Shown piece after piece: positions 23,556 to 32,586 of a stretch of DNA of 64,000 nt; within the stretch, counting starts at the first letter, position 1, and every line of letters begins with the position of its first letter. Below the pieces are notes generated by a model, which ran no database searches, was not told the origin of the DNA, and saw nothing but the letters and a program-made list of their open reading frames with translations. The position numbers and the translations under genes are program-made. The stretch comes from Agrobacterium pusense (GTDB lineage: Bacteria; Pseudomonadota; Alphaproteobacteria; Rhizobiales; Rhizobiaceae). The stretch spans positions 558,001-622,000 of the forward strand of contig NZ_FNBB01000002.1 of assembly GCF_900102105.1 (NCBI RefSeq). The letters run 5' to 3'.

Positions 23556-24305
23556 TTGCAGCGCGGAATGCTCGATGCGGCGATCGGTCTACGAAAGCTG
23601 CGGACAAATCATGCACAGGTCGTTCACAAGCTCGGTCTCGACATCGTGTCCGGCAACTTCAGGACCGGCGACATCCTGCCAGGCGATGCGGAGCTGATGG
23701 AGCGGCTTAAAGTTTCGCGCACCGTATTGCGCGAAGCGATGAAGACGCTGACGGCCAAGGGCATGATTTCCCCCAAGGCGCGGATTGGTACGCGGGTGAC
23801 GGAGCGCGAAAGCTGGAACATGTTCGACAGCGAAGTGCTGCTATGGCACTTCGAGGCCGGCGTCAGCGATGAGTTCCTGCTGCATCTCTACGACATCCGC
23901 AAAGCCTTCGAACCCTATGGCGCCGGGCTTGCCGCCATCAGGGCAAAGGATGCGGATATCGCAAAGCTTGCCGCCTATGCCAATGAGATGGGCAATACTG
24001 CTTATTCGAAAGAAAAGCGCGCGCTTGCGGACATGAATTTCCATGTCCTCATCACCGAAATGTCGGGCAACCCGTTCATGCGCACCGTTGGTTCGCTGAT
24101 AAAGGCGGCTCTGGCGGGCATCTTCCGGATGAGCAATCCGGACACCGATCCCAATGAAATTTCCGATGTTTCAGCTTCGCACCTGAAGCTCGTGGAAGCC
24201 TTTCGTCTGCATGACGAGGCCGCCGCGCGTCGCGAGATGGAAAGATTGATTGAGAACGGTCGCCAGCAGGTACTGGAATTCACTGCCCGCAACTCCCGGC
24301 GATAA
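23556..24305 (+). CDS. GntR-family (FadR/FCD) transcriptional regulator
   Basis: A 249-residue regulator. Residues about 18-85 form the GntR winged helix (GDILPGDAELMERLKVSRTVLREAMKTLTAKGMI). Residues about 105-240 form the all-helical FCD ligand-binding domain, including the metal-ligand histidine in ADMNFHVLI. TTG start at 23556 with GGAAGG ten bases upstream; an ATG at 23568 is an alternative. It may control the upstream nucleoside transporter, but gene order alone does not show it. Confidence 0.8.
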   Translation: MQRGMLDAAIGLRKLRTNHAQVVHKLGLDIVSGNFRTGDILPGDAELMERLKVSRTVLREAMKTLTAKGMISPKARIGTRVTERESWNMFDSEVLLWHFEAGVSDEFLLHLYDIRKAFEPYGAGLAAIRAKDADIAKLAAYANEMGNTAYSKEKRALADMNFHVLITEMSGNPFMRTVGSLIKAALAGIFRMSNPDTDPNEISDVSASHLKLVEAFRLHDEAAARREMERLIENGRQQVLEFTARNSRR

Positions 24306-24527
24306 ATCAGACGGTGGGAGCAGGATGTGATCCCGCTCCAATCACGTTTGATGAAAACCGGTGCGGAAATTTGGTGCAGATTTGCATGGTTTCTTAAGTG
24401 GGCCGCCGTTATAGCAATCCGGAATGAAATTACCGATGCGCCCGTTCGTTTTGCCGGACGGCGCAAAGTCAAACATGTGCCGCTGTATCGGCTGCCAGGC
24501 AGTCGCCGACGGGGTGTTGGAGGTCTT

Positions 24528-25889
24528 ATGGAGCGCAGCTCTCTAGCCGTTATTCTCGCAGCGGGCGACAGCACGCGCATGAAGTCGTCGAAATCCAAGG
24601 TGCTGCATCCGGTCGCCGGCCGTCCGATGATTGCGCATGTGGTCGAGGCGGTGGCTGGATCGGGCGTGGGCACGGTGGCGCTCGTCGTCGGACGTGACGC
24701 CGACAATGTTGCCACGGCGGCGAGCCTGCCGGGACTTCAGGTTGAGACTTTTCTTCAGACGGAACGCAAAGGTACCGGCCATGCCGTGCTTGCCGCACGT
24801 GCGGCAATCGAACGCGGCTTCGACGATCTCATCATCGCTTATGGCGACGTGCCGCTCATTACCTCCGCCACGCTCGACCGGGCCCGCGAGGCCATTGCTT
24901 CCGGCGCCGATGTCGCGGTGATCGGTTTTCATACCGATCGGCCCACGGGTTATGGCCGGTTGCTGGTCGAGAATGGCGAGCTGGTGGCGATCCGCGAGGA
25001 AAAGGATGCGACCGACGAAGAGCGCAGGGTGACCTGGTGCAATAGTGGACTGATGGCGATCAATGGCCGCAATGCCCTTGATCTGCTCGACCGGATCGGC
25101 AACGGCAATGTGAAGGGCGAATATTATCTGACGGACGTGGTCGAAATTGCCCGGTCGCTCGGCCGCCGCGCCGTCGCCATCGATGCACCGGAAACAGAAC
25201 TGGTCGGCTGCAACAACCGCGCCGAACTGGCCTTTATCGAAAAGCTCTGGCAGGAGCGCCGCCGCCATGAATTGATGGTCGACGGCGTATCGATGATCGC
25301 GCCTGAAACTGTCTTCCTCTCCTTCGATACGGTGATCGGTCAAGATGCGCTGATCGAGCCCAATGTCGTTTTTGGTCCGGGCGTGACGGTCGAACCGGGT
25401 GCTGTGATCCATGCCTTCTCGCACCTCGAAGGCGCGCATGTCGCGGAAGGTGCCACTGTTGGTCCCTATGCCCGGCTGCGACCGGGGGCCAACCTGCACG
25501 CCAACTCCAAGGTGGGTAATTTCTGCGAGGTCAAGAAGGCCGAGATCGGCGAGGGGGCCAAGGTCAATCATCTCACCTATATCGGCGACGCCTTCGTTGG
25601 CGCGGGCAGCAATGTCGGTGCCGGCACCATCACCTGCAATTATGACGGTTACAACAAGGCTGAGACGCGGATCGGCGCGAACAGCTTCGTTGGTTCCAAC
25701 TCGTCGCTGGTTGCTCCCGTGACGATTGGCAAGGGGGCCTACATCGCCTCCGGCAGCGTCATCACCGATGACGTGCCCGATGATGCGCTGGCTTTTGGGC
25801 GTGCGCGCCAGGAGGTGAAGCCGGGCCGCGCAACCGTGGTGCGCGAGCGGGCGAAGGCGCTGAAGGAAGCGAAGAAAAAGTCGTCTTGA
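24528..25889 (+). CDS. glmU: Bifunctional GlmU: UDP-GlcNAc pyrophosphorylase / glucosamine-1-P acetyltransferase
   Basis: A 453-residue two-domain enzyme that makes UDP-GlcNAc for peptidoglycan and lipopolysaccharide. The N-terminal pyrophosphorylase has [12 protein letters not shown] (usual GxGTRM; a serine and aspartate occur here), [10 protein letters not shown] and YGDVPLI. The C-terminal domain is a left-handed beta-helix of hexapeptide repeats ending in [17 protein letters not shown] 24528 follows GGAGG; the frame open to 24327 adds unrelated residues. It lies 102 bases upstream of glmS, so the hexosamine pathway is clustered. Confidence 0.95.
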   Translation: MERSSLAVILAAGDSTRMKSSKSKVLHPVAGRPMIAHVVEAVAGSGVGTVALVVGRDADNVATAASLPGLQVETFLQTERKGTGHAVLAARAAIERGFDDLIIAYGDVPLITSATLDRAREAIASGADVAVIGFHTDRPTGYGRLLVENGELVAIREEKDATDEERRVTWCNSGLMAINGRNALDLLDRIGNGNVKGEYYLTDVVEIARSLGRRAVAIDAPETELVGCNNRAELAFIEKLWQERRRHELMVDGVSMIAPETVFLSFDTVIGQDALIEPNVVFGPGVTVEPGAVIHAFSHLEGAHVAEGATVGPYARLRPGANLHANSKVGNFCEVKKAEIGEGAKVNHLTYIGDAFVGAGSNVGAGTITCNYDGYNKAETRIGANSFVGSNSSLVAPVTIGKGAYIASGSVITDDVPDDALAFGRARQEVKPGRATVVRERAKALKEAKKKSS

Positions 25890-25991
25890 AGGACGTTACG
25901 AAGCGATACCGAAAGTGACCGGCGCCATAATTGCGGATTGCACGGGAAAGATTAGAAGTTTCGGCGAAAAGATCGCCGTCTGGAGATATAT

Positions 25992-27818
25992 ATGTGCGGA
26001 ATTGTCGGAATTGTCGGAACTGAGCCCGTTACCGAACGGCTTGTCGATGCACTGAAGCGTCTCGAATATCGTGGCTATGATTCAGCCGGCGTTGCAACGA
26101 TCGACAATGGCGCGATGGATCGCCGCCGTGCCGAGGGCAAGCTCTTCAATCTTGAAAAGCTGGTGTCCGAAAAGCCGCTGCCGGGCGTGGTCGGCATCGC
26201 GCATACACGCTGGGCGACCCACGGCGTGCCGAACGAAACCAATGCTCACCCGCACTTCGTCGATGGCGTGGCCGTCGTCCATAACGGCATCATCGAAAAC
26301 TTCGCCGAATTGCGCGAAGAACTGACCGCCGAGGGCGCGACCTTCACCACCCAGACCGACACCGAGGTGGTGGCGCAGCTTCTGGCGAAATATACCCGCG
26401 AGGGTCTTGGTCATCGTGAGGCTATGCTGAAGATGCTGAACCGCGTGACCGGCGCTTATGCGCTGGTGGTGATGTTCAAGGACGATCCCGGCACGCTGCT
26501 TTCGGCGCGCTCCGGCCCGCCGCTTGCCGTCGGTTATGGCCGCGGAGAAATGTTCCTGGGTTCCGACGCCATTGCGCTTTCGCCCTTCACCAACGAGATC
26601 ACCTATCTGGTGGATGGCGACTGCGCCATCGTGACCCGGCAGGGTGCTGAGATCATCGATTTCTCCGGCAAGCCGGTGAAGCGCGAGCGGCAGATATCGC
26701 AGGCGACGGCCTATGTGGTCGACAAGGGCAACCATCGCCACTTCATGGAAAAGGAAATCTACGAGCAGCCGGAAGTCATTTCCCATGCGCTCAGCCATTA
26801 TGTGGATTTCGCCTCCAAGACCGTGAAGGAAGCCGATAAGGCCATCGATTTCGCCAAGCTTTCCGGACTTGCGATCTCCGCCTGCGGCACGGCTTATCTG
26901 TCCGGCCTGATCGGCAAATACTGGTTCGAGCGTTATGCGCGCCTGCCGGTGGAGATCGATGTGGCCTCCGAGTTCCGCTATCGTGAAATGCCACTTCAGC
27001 CAACGCAGGCGGCGCTCTTCATCTCGCAATCGGGTGAGACAGCCGATACGCTGGCATCGCTGCGCTATTGCAAGGAAAGCGATCTCAAGATCGGCGCCAT
27101 CGTCAATGTGCGGGAATCGACCATTGCCCGGGAATCGGACGCCATCTTCCCGATCCTTGCCGGACCGGAAATCGGCGTCGCCTCCACCAAGGCCTTCACC
27201 TGCCAGCTTGCGGTGCTTGCTTCGCTCGCCATCGCCGCCGGCAAGGCGCGCGGCACGCTGAAGCCTGGTCAGGAAAAGGAACTTGTGCAACATCTGATCG
27301 AGATGCCGCGCATCATGAGCCAGGTGCTCAACATCATCCAGCCGCAAATAGAGGGCCTGTCGCGCGATCTGTCGCGCTTCAAGGACGTGCTTTATCTCGG
27401 CCGGGGCACCAGCTTCCCGCTGGCGCTGGAAGGCGCGCTGAAGCTCAAGGAAATTTCCTATATTCACGCCGAAGGTTATGCTGCCGGCGAGCTGAAGCAC
27501 GGCCCCATCGCGCTGATCGACGAGAACATGCCTGTCATCGTCATCGCCCCGCATGATCGCTTTTTCGAAAAGACCGTTTCGAACATGCAGGAGGTCGCAG
27601 CCCGCGGCGGCCGTATCATCTTCATCACGGATGAGAAGGGAGCTGCCGCTTCCAAGCTCGACACCATGGCGACGATCACGCTGCCGACCGTCGACGAACT
27701 GATCGCACCGATGGTCTTCTCGCTGCCCATTCAGCTGCTGGCCTATCACACCGCCGTTTTCATGGGTACGGATGTCGACCAGCCGCGCAACCTTGCAAAA
27801 TCGGTCACGGTGGAATGA
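25992..27818 (+). CDS. glmS: Glutamine-fructose-6-phosphate aminotransferase
   Basis: A 608-residue enzyme that converts fructose-6-phosphate and glutamine to glucosamine-6-phosphate, the first step of the hexosamine pathway. The N-terminal glutaminase starts with the nucleophile Cys2 (MCGIVGIVG) and has HTRWATHG. Two SIS domains follow, about residues 285-420 (ISACGTAYLSG) and 455-600 (LYLGRGTSFPLALEGALKLKE). The end, NLAKSVTVE, is the usual conserved terminus. No glmS ribozyme is expected in this group and none was seen. Confidence 0.97.
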   Translation: MCGIVGIVGTEPVTERLVDALKRLEYRGYDSAGVATIDNGAMDRRRAEGKLFNLEKLVSEKPLPGVVGIAHTRWATHGVPNETNAHPHFVDGVAVVHNGIIENFAELREELTAEGATFTTQTDTEVVAQLLAKYTREGLGHREAMLKMLNRVTGAYALVVMFKDDPGTLLSARSGPPLAVGYGRGEMFLGSDAIALSPFTNEITYLVDGDCAIVTRQGAEIIDFSGKPVKRERQISQATAYVVDKGNHRHFMEKEIYEQPEVISHALSHYVDFASKTVKEADKAIDFAKLSGLAISACGTAYLSGLIGKYWFERYARLPVEIDVASEFRYREMPLQPTQAALFISQSGETADTLASLRYCKESDLKIGAIVNVRESTIARESDAIFPILAGPEIGVASTKAFTCQLAVLASLAIAAGKARGTLKPGQEKELVQHLIEMPRIMSQVLNIIQPQIEGLSRDLSRFKDVLYLGRGTSFPLALEGALKLKEISYIHAEGYAAGELKHGPIALIDENMPVIVIAPHDRFFEKTVSNMQEVAARGGRIIFITDEKGAAASKLDTMATITLPTVDELIAPMVFSLPIQLLAYHTAVFMGTDVDQPRNLAKSVTVE

Positions 27819-28318
27819 TCATCCGGCCGGAGCGCCAGGGTGACGAAGAGGCGATTGCCCGCGTTACGGAAGAAGCCTTCCGTAACGTCGAGCATAGCGA
27901 CAAGACCGAACATCTGATCGTGGCGCGGCTGCGGGAGGCCGATGCGCTCACGGTTTCGCTCGTGGCCGAAGACAGCGAAGGGATCGTCGGCCATATCGGC
28001 TTTTCGCCCGTGACACTTTCAAGCGGCGACAGCGGCTGGTTTTGCCTTGCGCCTCTTTCGGTGACGCCGGAACGGCAGGGCGAGGGTATCGGCTCCCGGC
28101 TGGTGCGTGAAGGGCTTGGTGCGCTTGATCGGCTGAGCGCATCGGGATGTGTCGTTGCCGGCGATCCCGATTATTATGGACGCTTCGGTTTTCAAGCCGT
28201 CGAGGGCCTGAGCGCTGTGGGGATTCCTGGCGAATATTTCACAGTTCTTCGCTTGCATGGGGGAACGCCATCCGGCATTGTCAGTTTTCATCCGGGTTTC
28301 GATAGCGACAGCGCTTAA
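27815..28318 (+). CDS. GNAT N-acetyltransferase, YhbS-like
   Basis: A 167-residue acetyltransferase overlapping the glmS stop (ATGA), so translated with it. GNAT motifs are visible: IVGHIGFSPV (beta-4), LAPLSVTPERQGEGIGSRLVREGL (acetyl-CoA loop with Q/R-x-x-G-x-G/A) and VVAGDPDYYGRFGF (motif B). This matches the YhbS subfamily. The substrate is unknown; position next to glmU and glmS suggests but does not prove a link to amino-sugar metabolism. Confidence 0.82.
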   Translation: MIIRPERQGDEEAIARVTEEAFRNVEHSDKTEHLIVARLREADALTVSLVAEDSEGIVGHIGFSPVTLSSGDSGWFCLAPLSVTPERQGEGIGSRLVREGLGALDRLSASGCVVAGDPDYYGRFGFQAVEGLSAVGIPGEYFTVLRLHGGTPSGIVSFHPGFDSDSA

Positions 28319-28330
28319 CGCGAACGGTAA

Positions 28331-28999
28331 ATGACCGACATTCCTCCCAAAATTTCCTTTGCGACACGGTTGCGCAACAGCTTCCTTACGGGCGTTCTGA
28401 TCCTCGCACCCGTCACCATTACCATGTGGCTTGTGTGGAGCTTCCTGCAATGGGCGGATAGCTGGGTGAAGCCCTATATTCCCGCCCGTTACGATCCCGA
28501 GCAATATTTCGATGTGGCCATTCCCGGCTTCGGCCTGCTGATCGCTGTCATCGGCATCACCCTCATCGGCTTTCTCGGCAATAACCTGATCGGGAAATGG
28601 ATTGTCGGCGTCGGTGAATCCATCCTCAACCGCATGCCGTTGGTGCGGCCGATCTATAAAAGCATCAAACAGCTTTTCGAATCCGTCCTGAAGGAGCACT
28701 CGAACTCCTTCAAGAAGGTTGGCCTGATCGAGTTCCCGTCGTCAGGCACATGGGCGATGGTGTTTGTGGCTTCCGAGGCAAAGGGCGAACTCGCCCATCG
28801 CTTCAACGAGATGGGCCAGCAGATGGTCGCCGTCTTCCTGCCGCCCACACCGGTGCCGACGGCGGGCTTCCTGCTGTTCGTGCCCAAGGACAAGATCGTG
28901 ATGCTGGACATGACCCCGGAGGATGCGGCGAAGCTGCTGATCTCGGGTGGTCTTGTGGCGCCGGATTTCACGCCGCCGAAGATGATCGCGCCGGTCTAA
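28331..28999 (+). CDS. DUF502 family membrane protein
   Basis: A 222-residue protein of the DUF502 family: two membrane segments (about residues 12-38 and 58-82) and the family motif GVGESILNRMPLVRPIYKSIKQLFESV. The C-terminal part (VFLPPTPVPTAGFLLFVPKD, LDMTPEDAAKLLISGGLVAP) is typical. Function unknown; related plant proteins are linked to organelle positioning. It ends just before a convergent toxin-antitoxin pair. Confidence 0.85.
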   Translation: MTDIPPKISFATRLRNSFLTGVLILAPVTITMWLVWSFLQWADSWVKPYIPARYDPEQYFDVAIPGFGLLIAVIGITLIGFLGNNLIGKWIVGVGESILNRMPLVRPIYKSIKQLFESVLKEHSNSFKKVGLIEFPSSGTWAMVFVASEAKGELAHRFNEMGQQMVAVFLPPTPVPTAGFLLFVPKDKIVMLDMTPEDAAKLLISGGLVAPDFTPPKMIAPV

Positions 29000-29000
29000 T

Positions 29001-29384
29001 CTAGAGAACGCCCGGGATGTCCGTCTGCGAAAAGTCGTTACCGACATAAAGCAAACGGCAACCCTCTGTTTTCGCCAGCTCGTAGGCAAAGCAGTCGCCG
29101 AAATTTAGTCCGGCAGGATGAACGCCCTTGCCCCAAATGCGATAAGCTTCCGAAACGCCATGCGCCGATTTGGGGGTGACGGGCTTGATTTCGGCGCCCA
29201 GACCTTCGATCAGCATCTCTAGTTCCCGGCTACGGTCGCGCCGCTGCGCCACGATCATGGCCTCCGCAAGCGTCCCCGCTGAAATGAGCAGAGGTTCATC
29301 AGTTTCGAGCGCTGAGGCGCAGGCATCCGCTTTGGGTTCATCGAGCAGGATCGTCATCAGAGCCGACGTATCGATAACGATCAT
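29001..29384 (-). CDS. VapC-like PIN-domain toxin
   Basis: A 127-residue PIN-domain ribonuclease with the acidic quartet D5, E41, D97 and D117. The start MIVIDTSALMTIL and the FGDCFAYELAK segment are typical of VapC. VapC toxins cleave tRNA or rRNA and are neutralised by a cognate antitoxin. It overlaps the antitoxin gene by four bases and lies next to recG. Confidence 0.85.
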   Translation of the reverse strand: MIVIDTSALMTILLDEPKADACASALETDEPLLISAGTLAEAMIVAQRRDRSRELEMLIEGLGAEIKPVTPKSAHGVSEAYRIWGKGVHPAGLNFGDCFAYELAKTEGCRLLYVGNDFSQTDIPGVL

Positions 29385-29638
29385 TTCGGAAGGCCGTGCT
29401 CGTCATAGAGAAAATCCTGACTATGCGCGGCATTCGGGCCATTATCGCCTTTGTTGGCGACAGTCGCGCGCACTTTTGCGAGCGCGGCGCTACGGGATGT
29501 TTTATCCGCCACGACGGTGACCGGAACCAGCCGCACGGCTGCGTGGCCATGACGGGTGAGAATGACCTCATCACCGGCTTCGGCGCGGCGCACCAGTTCG
29601 GTAAGCTGACTTTTTGCATCAGTCACGGATATCTGCAC
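29381..29638 (-). CDS. Phd/VapB-type antitoxin
   Basis: An 85-residue antitoxin. The N-terminal 45 residues (SVTDAKSQLTELVRRAEAGDEVILTRHGHAAVRLVP) match the Phd/YefM DNA-binding fold; the C-terminal tail would cover the PIN active site. It precedes and overlaps the toxin gene by four bases, the usual order, and probably autoregulates the pair. Confidence 0.83.
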   Translation of the reverse strand: MQISVTDAKSQLTELVRRAEAGDEVILTRHGHAAVRLVPVTVVADKTSRSAALAKVRATVANKGDNGPNAAHSQDFLYDEHGLPK

Positions 29639-29692
29639 GGCTAACCTCGGGCGTTAAAGTTAGCGTTATATTAGTCCATTCAATGGACCATA

Positions 29693-29965
29693 TCAATCCT
29701 CGTCGTCCAGATCATCCACGTCTGTTCCTGTAGTCGTGGCGTGGAACACCGGCACGAAGAGCCGCATATAGACCAGCCTCACGCTCCAGCCTTCTTCCAG
29801 CGCCCTGCTCCATGCCTTTTTGCGGCCGGGCTTCTTGAACGCCTTGCCAATCGCCTTCTTCTCGCTCTTCGCAAATGTTTCGGGTTGGAGGATGTTCTGG
29901 GGCGAGCAGAGCGCGTAGCCCTTGCGGAAGGCGGGTGGTGGGCGGCGCGGGTCGATCATGTTCAT
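29693..29965 (-). CDS. Conserved hypothetical protein (90 aa)
   Basis: A basic, proline-rich N-terminus (MIDPRRPPPAFRKGY), a lysine-rich middle (KSEKKAIGKAFKKPGRKKAWSRA) and an acidic tail (DVDDLDDED). No domain recognised. It starts 12 bases below the recG stop and may be a trailing gene of the recG transcript. Confidence 0.55.
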   Translation of the reverse strand: MNMIDPRRPPPAFRKGYALCSPQNILQPETFAKSEKKAIGKAFKKPGRKKAWSRALEEGWSVRLVYMRLFVPVFHATTTGTDVDDLDDED

Positions 29966-29977
29966 GGGTGTTCTCTT

Positions 29978-32083
29978 TCAGCCGGCGTGCAGGAAACGAA
30001 TCGCTTCGTCGCGGCGGTGCAGATAGAGCAAGGTGCGTAGCGCATCGCCGCGTGGACCTATCAGTTCCGGGTCGCGCTCGATGACGTAGGCTGCGTCCTT
30101 GCGGGCAATTTCGAGAAGATCGGCGTGGGCCTCAAGGCTGGCGATGCGGAAGCCAGGCGTGCCTGATTGACGCGTGCCGAGCAACTCGCCTTCGCCGCGC
30201 AGCTTCAAATCTTCTTCGGCGATCAGGAAGCCGTCCTCGCTATCGCGCAGGATGGAGAGCCGGGCGCGGCCGTTTTCGCTGAGCGGGCCCTTGTAGAGCA
30301 GGATACAAGTGGAGGCCTCGTCGCCGCGTCCGACGCGGCCTCGCAGCTGGTGCAGCTGGGCGAGGCCGAAACGTTCGGCGTGTTCGATGACCATGATCGT
30401 CGCGTCAGGCACATCGACGCCGACCTCGACCACCGTAGTTGCCACCAGCAGGCGGGTTTCGCCGTTCTTGAAGGCGAGCATGGCGGCGTCCTTCTCCGGG
30501 CCGCTCATACGCCCGTGAATGAGGCCGATGTTGGCGCCGAGCATCTGCGAGAGAACCGCGTGGCGCTCCTCCGCCGACATCAGGTCGGACTCCTCCGTCT
30601 CCTCCACCAGCGGGCAAATCCAGTAGGCTTTTTTGCCGTCCTTCAGCGCTGCGCGCAGCCGCTCAACAATATCGCCAATGCGTTCGGTGGGGATCGTCAC
30701 CGTCTGGATGGGTTTGCGGCCCGCCGGTTTTTCGGTGAGCTTGGAGACATCCATGTCCCCGAAGGCGGCCAGTACCAGCGTGCGTGGAATGGGCGTGGCG
30801 GTCATGACAAGCATATGCGGCGTGATGCCCTTGGCGGTGAGCCGCAGGCGCTGATGCACGCCGAAACGGTGTTGTTCATCCACCACGGCCAGCACAAGGT
30901 TCTTATAGGTGACGCTGTCCTGGAACAGCGCATGGGTGCCGATGACGATCTGCGCTTCGCCCGAGGCCACGCGCTCCTCGATCTCGCGGCGCTCCTTGCC
31001 CTTGGTGCGGCCGGTCAGCACTTCCACCGTGAGGCCCACGGCCTGCGCGAGTTTGGAAATGGTGGCGTAATGCTGACGGGCGAGGATTTCGGTCGGCGCC
31101 ATCAGCACCGCCTGTCCGCCGGCCTCCACCGCCGTCGCCATGGCCATCAGCGCCACCAGCGTCTTGCCGGCGCCGACATCGCCCTGCAACAGCCGCAACA
31201 TGCGGTCTTCGCCGGCCATGTCGGTCAGGATATCCTTGACGGCGGCGCTCTGGCTTGCCGTCAGCGAGAAGGGCAGTTGCGCGAGGATTTTGGCGGCGAT
31301 ATCGCCCTTGGCGCGGATTGGCTGGCCCGCCACCTTGCGCAGCCGCTGGCGCACCAGCGCCAGTGAGAGCTGTCCGGCGAGGAATTCGTCGTAGGCGAGC
31401 CGTCGGCGCGCCGGGGCTTGCGGTTCGATATCGGCACTGTCGCGCGGGTTGTGGAGCTCGCGGAAGCTGGATGCCACGTCACCGAAGCCCTGCCGGGTCT
31501 TGAGCGTCTCATCGATCCATTCCGGGAAAACCGGCAGCTTCGAGAGCCCGCCTTCGATCGCCTTGCGCAACACCTTGGCGGAAAGGCCGGCGGTCATGGG
31601 ATAGACGGCTTCCACAAGCGGCAGATTTTCCGCCTCGGAAAGCTTCACCATGAAATCCGGGTGCACCATGGAGGCTCGACCGTTGAACCAGTCCACCTTG
31701 CCGCTGACAAGAACCTCTTCATTGACGGGCAGGGCCTTGGACAGCCAGTCGCCCTTGGCGCGGAAGAAGGTCAGCGCCAGTTCGCCGGTCTCGTCATGCA
31801 GGAAGACGCGATAGGGCGCGGAGCGGTTACCCGGCGGTGGCGGCTGATGGCGGTCGATACGTCCCTGAATGGTGACAATGGCGCCGGGTGCTGCAAGCGC
31901 GATGCCGGGACGGTTGCGGCGGTCGATGACGTTGGAGGGCGCATGGAACAAAAGGTCGATAACGCGGGTATCGTCCGCACTTTCCCGTCCCAGAAGTTTT
32001 GCCAGGAGATCGGCAAGCTTCGGCCCCACGCCGGCAAGCGTGGAGACGGAGGCAAACAGCGGATCGAGAATGGCCGGGCGCAT
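29978..32083 (-). CDS. recG: ATP-dependent DNA helicase RecG
   Basis: A 701-residue helicase that regresses stalled forks and processes branched DNA. The wedge domain fills about residues 1-250. Helicase motifs follow: Walker A GDVGAGKT (301-308), DEQH in VVDEQHRFGV, and TATPIPRTL. The C-terminal part has VTIMVIEHAERFGLAQLHQLRGRVGRG (motifs V-VI) and the RecG end segment RTLLYLHRRDEAIRFLHAG. It diverges from sdhE-mfd on the opposite strand. Confidence 0.97.
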   Translation of the reverse strand: MRPAILDPLFASVSTLAGVGPKLADLLAKLLGRESADDTRVIDLLFHAPSNVIDRRNRPGIALAAPGAIVTIQGRIDRHQPPPPGNRSAPYRVFLHDETGELALTFFRAKGDWLSKALPVNEEVLVSGKVDWFNGRASMVHPDFMVKLSEAENLPLVEAVYPMTAGLSAKVLRKAIEGGLSKLPVFPEWIDETLKTRQGFGDVASSFRELHNPRDSADIEPQAPARRRLAYDEFLAGQLSLALVRQRLRKVAGQPIRAKGDIAAKILAQLPFSLTASQSAAVKDILTDMAGEDRMLRLLQGDVGAGKTLVALMAMATAVEAGGQAVLMAPTEILARQHYATISKLAQAVGLTVEVLTGRTKGKERREIEERVASGEAQIVIGTHALFQDSVTYKNLVLAVVDEQHRFGVHQRLRLTAKGITPHMLVMTATPIPRTLVLAAFGDMDVSKLTEKPAGRKPIQTVTIPTERIGDIVERLRAALKDGKKAYWICPLVEETEESDLMSAEERHAVLSQMLGANIGLIHGRMSGPEKDAAMLAFKNGETRLLVATTVVEVGVDVPDATIMVIEHAERFGLAQLHQLRGRVGRGDEASTCILLYKGPLSENGRARLSILRDSEDGFLIAEEDLKLRGEGELLGTRQSGTPGFRIASLEAHADLLEIARKDAAYVIERDPELIGPRGDALRTLLYLHRRDEAIRFLHAG

Positions 32084-32270
32084 GGCAGCAAAATCGGGGA
32101 AGGGGACGGCTTATGCAAGACTTCGCAGGTCACAAAGCCGGGTTATCACCGGCAGATTTTCGTGGCGGTGGTATTATTTCGATAAAAACCGGTTCCCAAG
32201 CGTTCGCCTCCTGTTCTATAGGAGGTCGCGATCAACATGCTGTTGAATGGTCAACCGAAAGGTGAATGCG

Positions 32271-32582
32271 ATGACTGGACTGGTGCGCACGAGTGCCGAC
32301 CTCGATCCGAGACGCCGGCGGATACTTTACCGCTGCTGGCACCGCGGCATTCGCGAGATGGACCTCGTTCTCGGGCAATTCGCGGAAGACAATATCGCGC
32401 TGCTTTCCGATGACCAGCTCGATGAGCTCGAAGTCATCATGGCGGAAGAGGATAACGACCTCGTCAAGATGGTGACGGGGGCGCTTGCCATTCCTGAAAA
32501 GTTCCAGACCCCCCTGTTCATGAAGATCGCATCCTATCGTCCCGATTTCGATCTCGTCACCGCAGACAATGTGAAAGCCTGA
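32271..32582 (+). CDS. sdhE: Succinate dehydrogenase assembly factor SdhE
   Basis: A 103-residue SdhE/Sdh5 (DUF339) protein needed for covalent FAD attachment to SdhA. The key RGIREMD motif (conserved RGxxE) is near residue 26, followed by the five-helix fold (LLSDDQLDELEVIMAEEDNDLVKMVTG). ATG 32271 follows a GAAAGGTG site; the earlier start at 32247 is rejected for lacking one. It is 4 bases upstream of mfd and is cotranscribed with it. Confidence 0.9.
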   Translation: MTGLVRTSADLDPRRRRILYRCWHRGIREMDLVLGQFAEDNIALLSDDQLDELEVIMAEEDNDLVKMVTGALAIPEKFQTPLFMKIASYRPDFDLVTADNVKA

Positions 32583-32586
32583 AACC

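Noticed and set aside
26082-27749. Minus-strand frame of 555 codons inside glmS
   Set aside because: A codon-bias shadow of glmS, with no recognisable domain or start signal.
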